From DASRDU01 sp046331565 (GTDB lineage Bacteria > Acidobacteriota > Blastocatellia > RBC074): a stretch of 64,000 bases of DNA. Below are positions 9,714-18,159 of the stretch, piece by piece. Location: positions 1 to 64,000 of the forward strand of contig JAXLQP010000005.1 in assembly GCA_046331565.1 (NCBI GenBank), read 5' to 3'. A program made the position numbers and the translations under genes. Each line of letters starts with the position of its first letter. Within the stretch, counting starts at the first letter, position 1. The notes beneath the pieces are model-generated. The model made no database searches and was not told the DNA's origin. It was given only the letters and a program-made list of their open reading frames with translations.

Positions 9714-9819
9714 AGGCTGCTTTGCCGGGTCGGTGACGACTCGGTCGGCTGGTCTAGTGCTGACTATCCTGTCCTTGGCACTAGCCGGTTTGCGCATCAC
9801 CAGCTCGGCAAGGCAGCCT
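9714..9819. repeat. Long imperfect inverted repeat between genes
   Basis: Arms 9714-9736 and 9797-9819 match at 19 of 23 positions when folded, and an inner pair CTAGTGC (9754-9760) / GCACTAG (9778-9784) is perfect. The whole folds as a hairpin of roughly 105 bases between the BNR gene and the YHS gene. It could be a terminator or processing structure separating two transcription units, or a small non-autonomous palindromic element. No ORF inside. Confidence 0.6.
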
Positions 9820-9877
9820 CCAATGATTGATGTCCATCTGCTTTGTTACGAGGTTCCTCAGTGATGAGAAGTAAATT

Positions 9878-10108
9878 ATGAGTAACCATCCGCATATTGA
9901 CCATGCACCCTCAAGCGGGGTTGAGCAAAGCATAAGTGACCCGGTATGCGGAATGACGGTTACGCCGGAGCAGACTGTGGTTAGCCATGTTCACGAGGGG
10001 ATGACGCATTACTTTTGCAGCATACATTGTTTGTACCGATTCAAAGCCGACCCACAGGCATTTCTCAAACAAACGTCGCCGCAAGTTGCAGTCGGCAGAA
10101 ACCAGTAA
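9878..10108 (+). CDS. YHS-domain protein
   Basis: A 76-residue protein that is essentially one YHS domain: DPVCGMTV near residue 22, then HYFCSIHCLYRFKADPQAFL. The Cys and His residues bind a metal ion in this family. It lies 38 bases upstream of the copper ATPase, which itself carries two YHS domains, so it may act as a soluble copper donor or buffer for that pump (inference). No strong ribosome binding site is visible; the start ATG at 9878 is the first in frame after the hairpin. Confidence 0.85.
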   Translation: MSNHPHIDHAPSSGVEQSISDPVCGMTVTPEQTVVSHVHEGMTHYFCSIHCLYRFKADPQAFLKQTSPQVAVGRNQ

Positions 10109-10145
10109 GCCGTAACCCAGAAAGAAGGACGCGAGGAACGAAGGA

Positions 10146-12833
10146 ATGAAGACGACTGATGCAAACGAACCTCTACACACGACGGTAGCAGCGACGATCG
10201 CCATTGACCCGGTTTGCGGCATGACGGTCATTGCGCGGCGGGCGGCGGGCAGCTACGAATATGAAGGCGTGACGTATTACTTTTGCAGCACGGGCTGCCT
10301 GAATAAATTCAAAGCCAATCCGCAGGTATATCTGAACCAACCGCCGCAACCGATGACGCAGCCAGTTCAGCTTGTGGGCAAAGCGAATTCGCTGCCGGTG
10401 ATGACGCCATCGCTCCCTGCACAAGAAGCCACGCAAATTGATCCGGTATGTGGGATGCAGGTCAATCCGTCCACTGCTGCGGGCAGCCATGAACATGCCG
10501 ACGCGACGTATTACTTTTGCAGTCCGCATTGCCTGAATAAGTTCAAAGCTGACCCCGAAGCGTATTTGCATCCGTCACCAACGCCGCAGACTGCGGCTGT
10601 AGCAGGTGCGAAGTATGTTTGCCCGATGGACCCGGAAGTAGTTTCGGACAAGCCGGGCGCGTGTCCGAAGTGCGGCATGGCGCTCGAACCAGAGTTGCCT
10701 GCCGGGCCGCTCACGAAAATCGAATATACCTGCCCGATGCACCCGGAGATCGTGCGTGACGAACCGGGCAGTTGTCCGATCTGCGGCATGGCGCTCGAAC
10801 CGCGCACGGTCACGCTGGAGGAAGCACCTAATCACGAATTGACCGACATGACGCGGCGGTTCTGGTGGAGCGCGGCGCTCAGCCTGCCTGTCTTTCTGCT
10901 GGCGATGTCGGAGATGATTCCGGGGCAACCCGTGCAGCACTTGCTTTCGCCGCGTCTCATCAACTGGATTCAATTCTTGTTGGCAACGCCGGTCGTGCTG
11001 TGGGGCGGCTGGCCTTTTTTCCAACGCGGCTGGGCATCGATCGTCAATCGCAGCCCGAATATGTTCACGCTCATCGCCATCGGCACGGGTGCGGCGTATT
11101 TCTTCAGCGTCTTCGCGCTGTTGTTCCCTGGCGTGTTTCCAGCTTCGTTTCGCGGACACGGCGGCGAAGTCGCGGTTTACTTTGAAGCGGCGGCAGTCAT
11201 AACGGCGCTCGTGCTGCTCGGTCAGGTGTTGGAGCTAAGGGCGCGCAGCCAGACCAGCAGCGCAATCAAAATGCTGCTCGGCCTTGCGCCGAAGACGGCG
11301 CGCATCCTGCGCGCTGGCAAGGAAGAGGACATCGCGCTCGATCAGGTTCATCCGGGCGATTTGCTGCGCGTGCGTCCGGGGGAAAAGGTTCCGGTGGACG
11401 GCGTCGTCACCGAAGGCGCAAGCAACGTTGACGAATCTATGGTCACAGGCGAACCGCTGCCCGTTGAGAAAGCGACGGGCAGCAAAGTCACAGGCGGCAC
11501 GGTCAACGGTACGGGTGGCTTCGTGATGAAGGCGGAGCGCGTCGGCAGCGATACGTTGCTCGCGCAGATTGTGCGCATGGTTGGCGAAGCACAACGCAGC
11601 CGCGCGCCGATTCAACGGCTGGCTGATCTGGTCTCGTCGTGGTTCGTTCCATTGGTCGTGCTGATTGCCATTATTACGTTCATCGTATGGGCGGTCGCTG
11701 GGCCGGAGCCACGTTATGTCTATGCCATCGTGAATGCGGTCGCGGTGCTGATTATCGCGTGTCCCTGCGCGCTCGGTCTGGCGACGCCGATGAGCATTAT
11801 GGTTGGCACGGGGCGCGGTGCGATGGCGGGCGTGCTGGTAAAGAACGCTGAAGCTCTCGAAGTGATGGAGAAAGTGGATACGCTTGTCGTGGATAAGACC
11901 GGCACGCTGACCGAGGGAAAACCGAGGCTGGTGACGATGGTTGCTGCGAACGGCTTTGACGAAACGCACTTGCTGAAACTGGCTGCCAGCCTTGAACGGG
12001 CGAGCGAGCATCCGTTGGCAGCGGCGATTGTTGCGGGTGCGCAGGAACGCCAAATCGAATTGCTCAACGTAGACAACTTTCAATCCGTAACGGGAAAGGG
12101 CGTCACTGGCAGCGTGAACAACCAATCCGTCGGACTGGGCAATCACAAGTTGATGCAGCAACTCGGCGTCGCCGATGATACAAAGCTGAGTGAACAGGCT
12201 GATGAACTGCGAGGCGAAGGCCAAACGGTGATGATGATGGCGGTTGATGGTCGCCTTGCCGGGTTGCTCGGCGTGGCCGACCCGATTAAGGAATCGGCTC
12301 GTGAAGCGATTGAGCAGTTGCGGGCGGAAGGCATACATATCGTAATGCTCACCGGAGATAACCGAAGAACAGCGCAATCTGTCTCGCGTCAGCTTGGACT
12401 TGATGAGGGCTTTGCTGAAGTGCTGCCCGATCAAAAAGCCGAGGTCGTGAAGCAACTTCAATCAGAAAAGAAAGTTGTGGCAATGGCGGGCGACGGCATC
12501 AACGACGCTCCGGCGCTGGCGCAAGCGCAGGTCGGCATTGCGATGGGTACGGGGACGGATGTGGCGATGGAAAGCGCCGGAATGACGCTGGTCAAAGGCG
12601 ATCTGCGCGGCATCGTGCGCGCGCGCCGCTTGAGCAAAGCCGTGATGAGCAACATCCGGCAGAATCTTTTCTTCGCATTTGTTTACAACGTGCTGGGCGT
12701 GCCGATTGCGGCGGGCGTGTTGTATCCCATTTTCGGGTTGTTGCTCAGTCCGATGATTGCGAGCGCGGCGATGACGTTTAGTTCCGTGTCGGTCATCGCC
12801 AACGCGCTCAGGCTACGAAGACTTACCCTTTGA
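10146..12833 (+). CDS. Cu(I)-translocating P1B-type ATPase with two YHS and two heavy-metal-binding domains
   Basis: 895 residues. N-terminal order: YHS (about 20-62), YHS (about 99-140), CPMDPEV...CPKCGMALEP (about 157-182), CPMHPEI...CPICGMALEP (about 194-220), then the ATPase core. The membrane motif CPC is at residues 539-541; DKTGTLTEGKP, SEHPLAAAI and GDGINDAP are the catalytic motifs; YNVLGVP and MTFSSVSVIANALRL in the last helices match Cu(I)-type P1B-1 pumps. It exports cytoplasmic Cu(I)/Ag(I). There is no classical HMA domain; four other Cys/His domains take its place. Downstream genes follow closely. No UAS or sigma-54 promoter was found upstream, so control may be through CsoR or read-through. 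Confidence 0.95.
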   Translation: MKTTDANEPLHTTVAATIAIDPVCGMTVIARRAAGSYEYEGVTYYFCSTGCLNKFKANPQVYLNQPPQPMTQPVQLVGKANSLPVMTPSLPAQEATQIDPVCGMQVNPSTAAGSHEHADATYYFCSPHCLNKFKADPEAYLHPSPTPQTAAVAGAKYVCPMDPEVVSDKPGACPKCGMALEPELPAGPLTKIEYTCPMHPEIVRDEPGSCPICGMALEPRTVTLEEAPNHELTDMTRRFWWSAALSLPVFLLAMSEMIPGQPVQHLLSPRLINWIQFLLATPVVLWGGWPFFQRGWASIVNRSPNMFTLIAIGTGAAYFFSVFALLFPGVFPASFRGHGGEVAVYFEAAAVITALVLLGQVLELRARSQTSSAIKMLLGLAPKTARILRAGKEEDIALDQVHPGDLLRVRPGEKVPVDGVVTEGASNVDESMVTGEPLPVEKATGSKVTGGTVNGTGGFVMKAERVGSDTLLAQIVRMVGEAQRSRAPIQRLADLVSSWFVPLVVLIAIITFIVWAVAGPEPRYVYAIVNAVAVLIIACPCALGLATPMSIMVGTGRGAMAGVLVKNAEALEVMEKVDTLVVDKTGTLTEGKPRLVTMVAANGFDETHLLKLAASLERASEHPLAAAIVAGAQERQIELLNVDNFQSVTGKGVTGSVNNQSVGLGNHKLMQQLGVADDTKLSEQADELRGEGQTVMMMAVDGRLAGLLGVADPIKESAREAIEQLRAEGIHIVMLTGDNRRTAQSVSRQLGLDEGFAEVLPDQKAEVVKQLQSEKKVVAMAGDGINDAPALAQAQVGIAMGTGTDVAMESAGMTLVKGDLRGIVRARRLSKAVMSNIRQNLFFAFVYNVLGVPIAAGVLYPIFGLLLSPMIASAAMTFSSVSVIANALRLRRLTL

Positions 12834-12849
12834 GAATAGATAGATAGTT

Positions 12850-13506
12850 ATGAAGGAGAAAAACGCGCGTTACATTCCAGCGCTTCGCTACGACTGGCTG
12901 ACAGCGATTTATGACCCGGTCGTGCGATTGACGACGCGCGAAGCTGCGTTCAAAACGGCGTTGCTCTCGCAAGCACAGATTCAACCCGGTCAGCGTGTAC
13001 TCGATCTCGCTTGCGGTACAGCAACGCTGACGATTGCCATCAAGCAAGCGCATCCGCAAGCCGCAGTCATCGGCTTTGACGGCGATCCAGCGATTTTGCG
13101 GCAGGCGCGGGCAAAGGCAGAACGCAGCGGCGCAGACATCGCGTTTGATGAAGGGCTGTCGTATGAACTGCCTTACGCGGATGACTCATTCGATCATGTG
13201 TTGTCGAGCCTTTTCTTTCATCACCTGACGCGCGAAAACAAATTGCGGACGCTGGCGGAAGTCAGGCGCGTTCTCAAACCCGGCGGCGAGTTTCACGCCG
13301 CCGACTGGGGCGCGCCGCAAAACGTACTGATGAAACTGGCGTCACAAGGCATCGTGCTGTTGGATGGAGCAACAACGAAAGACAACTTCGCGGGCAAGTT
13401 GCCCGAGTTCATCGGTCAGTCTGGTTTTGAGGATGTGGAAGAGGTAAGGCACTTCAACAGTTTGTTCGGCACGATCAGGTTGCACAAAGCCTATAAGCCC
13501 TTCTGA
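12850..13506 (+). CDS. Class I SAM-dependent methyltransferase
   Basis: 218 residues with the Rossmann methyltransferase signature VLDLACGTATLTIAI (motif I), the acidic VIGFDGDP (motif II) and LPYADDSFDHVLSSLFFHHL. The N-terminal YIPALRYDWLTAIYDPVV resembles small methyltransferases found beside metal-resistance genes (UbiE/ArsM-like in general fold), but the conserved Cys set of ArsM is absent. Substrate unknown. It starts 16 bases after the copper ATPase, so it is in the same operon. Confidence 0.8.
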   Translation: MKEKNARYIPALRYDWLTAIYDPVVRLTTREAAFKTALLSQAQIQPGQRVLDLACGTATLTIAIKQAHPQAAVIGFDGDPAILRQARAKAERSGADIAFDEGLSYELPYADDSFDHVLSSLFFHHLTRENKLRTLAEVRRVLKPGGEFHAADWGAPQNVLMKLASQGIVLLDGATTKDNFAGKLPEFIGQSGFEDVEEVRHFNSLFGTIRLHKAYKPF

Positions 13507-13519
13507 AAGGTTTGCTTGA

Positions 13520-14797
13520 ATGGAGAATTCCTCACTGACGGAACTGATAGCTTGGTACAAGGGCGACCCTGAGTCGGTTTACAACACTTGGTTTGTTGGT
13601 AACGAAGCGCGGTTGAAAGCGTTTCGCGCCATCCGGCGCGGCGTGCGCGATACGATTGACGCGATTGCAGCAGGTACGTTCGGCAATGACTTCAAAGGCT
13701 CGCCGCTTGAAGTCGTGCTGACCGCGATCACCGAACAGAAGCAGGTCTTTGAAGGCGCGGCGCATCCGTTTTACTGGAAACCGAAGCTGCGCATCCCAGA
13801 CATCTACGAAAGCGAGGAAAACAAGCGGAAATTCGGCGCGTTTCTCGAAGCCTGCTACGGCGCGACGCGCGAGGAACAGGTGCTGTCCGAGATGAGCCGA
13901 TTGGCCGCCGCGCAGATCAAAGGTCTTGGCCCGGCGGTGGCGAGCATCGTTTACTTCCTGCACCCCACGATGGTTCCGCCGTTCAATACGGCCATCGTCA
14001 ACGGCTTCAATGCGCTCTTCAACGACAAGAAAAAACTTGGCTCGTGGGAGAGCTATCTGGCGATGCGCGAAGTCATCGTCAGCGCGAACGAGGGAGTACG
14101 CAGCCATCTTTCCAAAGACCTCGGCGCATTCGCCGGGCTGTTGTTTGAAATCGGCGTGGGCCGCCTAGTGATTCCCGGCAACGCCGAAGCTGTGCTGCAA
14201 ACGGAGCGCGTCAAAGCTGAGAAGGCCGCGAAAGCACGTCACGCGGACGTGCTGACCGAACAACGCGAGGAATCTGAACACACGCAGATGCAGTACCTAC
14301 TCATCCGCGTTGGGCGCTCGCTCGGTTACGACGTGTATGTGGCGCGCAATGACCGGCATCGCTGCTGTGGAGGAGAAACCTTCGCGCTGCTGACAGTGTC
14401 AGGGCTGCCGGAGCAGAACTGGTCGGATGATGTTTCGCCAGAGGTCAAAGACACGGTGAGCCTGATTGACGTGATTTGGCTCAGGTCGGGGTCGGGCGAA
14501 ATTATCTGCGCCTTTGAAGTCGAGAAAAGCACCTCGATCTATTCCGGCATCCTGCGGCTGGAAGACCTGGCGCGTTCGCTGCCGGGGCGTAATTGTCATC
14601 TTTATCTGGTTGCCCCAAACAAACGGGAAAAGGAAGTGCTGGCGCAACTGGCGCGCCCGGCATTCAGAAACAATCTGCGTGACGTGTCGCTCGCGTGGAT
14701 TCCATTCAGTGAACTCGAAACACATAGCGAGGCACTGGGCCGGTTCGGTGAAGACCACACCGTGTTACAGAAGATCGCACGAGGCTTGACGACTTGA
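13520..14797 (+). CDS. Predicted nuclease: HhH-like N-terminal domain plus PD-(D/E)XK-like C-terminal domain
   Basis: 425 residues, not assigned to a named family. The middle holds QIKGLGPAVASIVYFLHP, a helix-hairpin-helix-like element as in HhH-GPD DNA glycosylases. The C-terminal 120 residues contain DVIW (Asp 317) and, 15 residues on, FEVEK (Glu 333, Glu 335, Lys 336), followed by LRLEDLARSL and a strand HLYLVAP; this spacing fits a restriction-endonuclease fold with an E-x-K active site. A cluster DRHRCCGGE precedes it. It sits 13 bases after the methyltransferase gene. Function is unproven; DNA repair or defence is the natural reading, odd inside a copper operon. Confidence 0.6.
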   Translation: MENSSLTELIAWYKGDPESVYNTWFVGNEARLKAFRAIRRGVRDTIDAIAAGTFGNDFKGSPLEVVLTAITEQKQVFEGAAHPFYWKPKLRIPDIYESEENKRKFGAFLEACYGATREEQVLSEMSRLAAAQIKGLGPAVASIVYFLHPTMVPPFNTAIVNGFNALFNDKKKLGSWESYLAMREVIVSANEGVRSHLSKDLGAFAGLLFEIGVGRLVIPGNAEAVLQTERVKAEKAAKARHADVLTEQREESEHTQMQYLLIRVGRSLGYDVYVARNDRHRCCGGETFALLTVSGLPEQNWSDDVSPEVKDTVSLIDVIWLRSGSGEIICAFEVEKSTSIYSGILRLEDLARSLPGRNCHLYLVAPNKREKEVLAQLARPAFRNNLRDVSLAWIPFSELETHSEALGRFGEDHTVLQKIARGLTT

Positions 14798-14843
14798 GCC
14801 TCGCAATGTTTCGACCTGTATCATCAAGAGAAAGTCAGGCAAG

Positions 14844-15389
14844 ATGAATCGAATTTTTATCGTATGTTTGCTCGGCTCGTTGCTGGCGATTGCTTCATTC
14901 GGGCAGTCCTCATCACCTCGCCCGGAACTGCTTAATCCGAAAACGGTTGAAGCGATTAGCGCAGACGACCTGCGGCAACTTCTAGCGTATCACGCCGGCA
15001 AGAGCGACAAGAGCGGTAATGTGATTCTCGTCAATTTCTGGGCGACCTGGTGCGCGCCGTGCGTCAAAGAGATTCCCGAACTGATGAAGCTCGAAGAAAA
15101 ATACAAGGCGCGCGGCTTCCGGCTCATCGCTGTCTCGCTGGATGAGCCGGAAGAACTGGAAGCGAACGTCAGGCCGTTTGTGGCGAAGCGTTTTCCCGGC
15201 TTCGTTTCTTATCTGTGCAAGGAACCCGATCACGACAAGTTCGCCAGCGTCATTGACCCAGCTTGGAATGAAATCATGCCGACGAACTTTTTGCTGGATC
15301 GCACGGGCAAGCTGCGCGCGACGCTGACGGGCGGCAAGAGCCTGGCGGAGTTTGAGGCAGCTATCGCGCCGCTACTTGAGCAGAATTAA
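14844..15389 (+). CDS. TlpA/ResA-type periplasmic thioredoxin
   Basis: 181 residues with a signal peptide (LLAIASFGQ) and the TlpA fold: NFWATWCAPCVKEIPELM, active-site Cys 70 and Cys 73, and the cis-Pro region MPTNFLLD. Members reduce disulfides in the periplasm, often for cytochrome or copper-centre maturation. In a copper island it may keep periplasmic Cys ligands reduced (inference). It lies 46 bases after the nuclease-like gene. Confidence 0.88.
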   Translation: MNRIFIVCLLGSLLAIASFGQSSSPRPELLNPKTVEAISADDLRQLLAYHAGKSDKSGNVILVNFWATWCAPCVKEIPELMKLEEKYKARGFRLIAVSLDEPEELEANVRPFVAKRFPGFVSYLCKEPDHDKFASVIDPAWNEIMPTNFLLDRTGKLRATLTGGKSLAEFEAAIAPLLEQN

Positions 15390-15433
15390 CCATAAACTGA
15401 GGCGACTGATCTGCGGTCGAACGAGGAGATCTT

Positions 15434-16057
15434 ATGAACGGTGAGTTACAAACGCATTGGAACACCATCTATAGCACCAAACCGGTTGACGGAGTTTCGT
15501 GGTATCAAAAGAAACCCGAAAAGTCGCTGGAACTGATTCATCAATTTATGCCGGCCAAACATCACCCCACTGTGATTGATGTCGGCGGCGGCACTTCCAC
15601 TCTGGTGGATTGTCTGTTGGCCGATGGATATGACTCATTGGTGATTCTGGATATTGCCGAATCGGCGTTGGCGCAAACCCGCCAGCGGCTGGGCGACGGG
15701 GCAAAGCAGGTGACGTGGATGGCGACTGACATCACAACGGCGGATATGCCCGCAAACACATATGATCTTTGGCATGACCGCGCCGTCTTTCACTTTTTGA
15801 TCAGACCGGAAGACCAATTGAAGTATGTCCGTCTGGTAGAAAAAACATTGAAATCCGGCGGCATTTTGGTGATGTCAACCTTTGCGCCGGACGGGCCTGA
15901 AAAATGCAGCAACTTATCTGTCAATCGCTACGCCTGTGATGAGTTGTGGCAAATTCTGGGGCAAAAATTCAAATTGATTCACAGTGATAGAGAAGTGCAT
16001 CAGACCCCGTTCCAGACGCAACAAGCTTTTAGCTATTGTGTTTTTGAAAAGCTCTAA
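15434..16057 (+). CDS. Class I SAM-dependent methyltransferase
   Basis: 207 residues: start region HWNTIYSTKPVDGVSWYQKK, motif I TVIDVGGGTSTLVDCLL, motif II LVILDIAESAL, then DLWHDRAVFHFL. The W-x(2)-IY...SWYQ pattern is shared by small methyltransferases of the thiopurine/tellurite type; here it may detoxify metalloids or thiols, but no substrate residue can be named. GAGGAG at 15423-15428 supports the start. It precedes the sensor kinase. Confidence 0.8.
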   Translation: MNGELQTHWNTIYSTKPVDGVSWYQKKPEKSLELIHQFMPAKHHPTVIDVGGGTSTLVDCLLADGYDSLVILDIAESALAQTRQRLGDGAKQVTWMATDITTADMPANTYDLWHDRAVFHFLIRPEDQLKYVRLVEKTLKSGGILVMSTFAPDGPEKCSNLSVNRYACDELWQILGQKFKLIHSDREVHQTPFQTQQAFSYCVFEKL

Positions 16058-16093
16058 GGAACTCCGGCTTGAATCAATCCTTTGAGTGATGAA

Positions 16094-17188
16094 ATGGCAC
16101 CGCAACTTTCCCAACCAACGAAGCCCGCGCGCGATCTCAAGCCCTGGTGGTTGATCGCCAGCATCATTGTGATCACTTTTTTGCACTACAACACCAGCAC
16201 GCGCTATTTGTTGCTGCACGAAATTTATCAGCGGCTTTATTACATTCCGATCATCTACGCCGCTTACAGCTACGGTCTGCGCGGCGGTCTGGCAGCAGCG
16301 GTGTTGAGTACGCTGATTTATCTGCCGCATCTCGCCCAACATGCCGACAACCGCGTCTACGCGATCAACCAATACGCTGAAACGATCCTCTTTCTGGTCA
16401 TCGGCATCGTCACCGGTCTGCTTGCGGGCGCGGAGCGGCGAGAACGTCAAAGATACGAGCAGACCGCCGTCGAGTTACAGCGCGCTTATGACGAATTACG
16501 CAGCACGGTGGATCAGTTGCTGCTTGCGGATCGCCACGCTTCGCTTGGTCAGATGTCGGCGGCGATTGTCCACGAGATTCGTAACCCGCTTGGCGCGATT
16601 CATGGCGCCGCTGAGGCACTCGAAACCATCGTACCGCCTGAACACGAGAAGGCCGAGTTTCTGACCATCATCAAGCATGAGGTCGAGCGTCTCAACGGGC
16701 TGGTTTCCGATTTCTTGCAGTACGCGCGCCCGCGTTTGCCGGAATTGCTGCCGACGCCGCCGCGTGAGATCGTTGAGTCGGTGGTCAAGCTGGCAAACAA
16801 GCAAGCGGAGCAGGTGCGAGTGAAGATCGGCATGGATGTCGCTGATTCTTTACCACTGGTGCTGCTGGATGCCGAACAGATGAAACAGGTGTTGCTCAAT
16901 CTCATCCTCAACGCCATTGAGGCGATGCCGGAGGGCGGGCAATTGACGATCAGTGCCAGTCAGCGCGGTGAAGAGTTGTCGCTGGCCGTGCGCGATACCG
17001 GCAAAGGAATTGACCCGGCGGTGCGCGAGAAGCTGTTCAGCCCGTTCGTGACGACCAAATCGCGCGGCACAGGGCTTGGCCTGGCGATTGCGCATCGTCT
17101 GGTGACGCAACACGGTGGCCGCATCGAGGCTGCGGATGGGGAGAACGGTGGCGCTCTGGTTGAAATCCGGCTGCCGGTCAAACGTTAG
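16094..17188 (+). CDS. Membrane sensor histidine kinase
   Basis: About 364 residues. Three or four membrane helices in the first 120 residues (WWLIASIIVITFLHY, YYIPIIYAAYSYG, GGLAAAVLSTLIYLPHL, ILFLVIGIVTGLLAG) are joined by short loops with several His residues (LLLHEIY, LPHLAQH), possible ligands for a metal signal. A coiled linker leads to the DHp H-box VHEIRNPLGAI with His 160, followed by the HATPase_c motifs NLILNAIEAM, DTGKGI and GTGLGLAI. A TTG at 16082 is an alternative start; neither has a strong ribosome binding site. The cognate regulator lies at 18160, separated by an AT-rich ORF. Confidence 0.9.
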   Translation: MAPQLSQPTKPARDLKPWWLIASIIVITFLHYNTSTRYLLLHEIYQRLYYIPIIYAAYSYGLRGGLAAAVLSTLIYLPHLAQHADNRVYAINQYAETILFLVIGIVTGLLAGAERRERQRYEQTAVELQRAYDELRSTVDQLLLADRHASLGQMSAAIVHEIRNPLGAIHGAAEALETIVPPEHEKAEFLTIIKHEVERLNGLVSDFLQYARPRLPELLPTPPREIVESVVKLANKQAEQVRVKIGMDVADSLPLVLLDAEQMKQVLLNLILNAIEAMPEGGQLTISASQRGEELSLAVRDTGKGIDPAVREKLFSPFVTTKSRGTGLGLAIAHRLVTQHGGRIEAADGENGGALVEIRLPVKR

Positions 17189-17194
17189 GTACTT

Positions 17195-18061
17195 ATGACA
17201 CTTGTTATAGCGAAAAAAAATAGCAATAGCATCAGAATATTTAGTGACACAAAAAAGACTGACCTTACTGATGTGTTGAAAGGTATAAGCCGAAGCGTAC
17301 TGAAGTCAGTAATCTTAAATAGAAATTTATGCGTATGCTTCGCAGGGCGCATTGGCTATGCATATTCGTCCATTCAAAAATTAAGTGGGATTATTAAGCA
17401 AGGTTATGATGATTTAGATAAAGCAAAAGATTTCTTACTCAAGGAAAATCAAGATAGTAACAATAATGTCGACTTCATTATTGCAAGTCTTGCCCCTAAG
17501 TTTTCGCTTGTTAAGATCAGCGACAGTAAAGTCGAAGAGGTAATAGATCAATGTTGGATCGGCAATATTGATGCGTTTGATGATTACCAGAGGCGTTTTC
17601 ATTCGACTCCGGGTTTGGATAGAGGCAGTTTATCCAAAGAAGAGGAAGTTAATCTTAATACGATATATCGGATGAATAGGGCTTTTAAAAGACTGGTTGA
17701 GTCGGAAAAACATGGTGACGTAGGCGAATTCATGATTGAGGTGGCATCGTCGCCAGATGGTTTTTATTACGAGCCAACCTGCCTTTCTTTTCCTGGATCA
17801 AAAGCTATCTCGCCAAACACTTCAGCCGGTCTGAATGAGTTCTTCTCTTCGACAGGAAGCTACAGCTATTCAATTCTGACACCGGAGTCTACTGGAGTTG
17901 GAGCAGTGGGAATACATTTTTACCCAGGAAATGTTGGGGCGCTATTTTATCCAGTAACGCTCGATACACCTCTTATTTACAGGAACGTTAGTGAGAGCGA
18001 GCTTATTGACAAGATATTCACGGAGTACCAAATAAAGTTAAAGTCAGTTTTACTTGAGTAA
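17195..18061 (+). CDS. Uncharacterised AT-rich protein inserted between kinase and regulator
   Basis: 288 residues, no recognised family. Codon use is strikingly AT-rich (many AAA, AAT, ATA and TTA codons) compared with the GC-rich neighbours, which suggests recent acquisition. It begins 6 bases after the kinase stop. The N-terminus (MTLVIAKK, FSDTKKT, LCVCFAGRIGYAYSSIQ) resembles the strand-strand-helix start of proteasome-like Ntn-hydrolase-fold proteins, a weak suggestion only. No signal peptide or membrane segment is evident. It ends about 100 bases before the regulator, whose leader could have come with it. Confidence 0.65.
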   Translation: MTLVIAKKNSNSIRIFSDTKKTDLTDVLKGISRSVLKSVILNRNLCVCFAGRIGYAYSSIQKLSGIIKQGYDDLDKAKDFLLKENQDSNNNVDFIIASLAPKFSLVKISDSKVEEVIDQCWIGNIDAFDDYQRRFHSTPGLDRGSLSKEEEVNLNTIYRMNRAFKRLVESEKHGDVGEFMIEVASSPDGFYYEPTCLSFPGSKAISPNTSAGLNEFFSSTGSYSYSILTPESTGVGAVGIHFYPGNVGALFYPVTLDTPLIYRNVSESELIDKIFTEYQIKLKSVLLE

Positions 18062-18159
18062 GCACTGACATTACTTATCAGAACGCGCACAACTGGCGTT
18101 GTACTTTTCAACCAAGAAGCTTGCATGCGCCCAATGAACGAGCCGTTGGGCTGACCCCA

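Noticed and set aside
9777..9795. TGGCAC...TTTGC before the YHS/ATPase genes as a sigma-54 promoter
   Set aside because: The -24 to -12 spacing is three bases too long and no TGTCTG site is nearby.
11235..12461. 408-codon open frame on the minus strand
   Set aside because: Lies wholly inside the copper ATPase gene, whose motifs are unmistakable; a shadow of high-GC codon use.
15601..15625. TGTCTG half-site within the methyltransferase gene
   Set aside because: No matching right half and no partner site 22 bp away; inside coding sequence.
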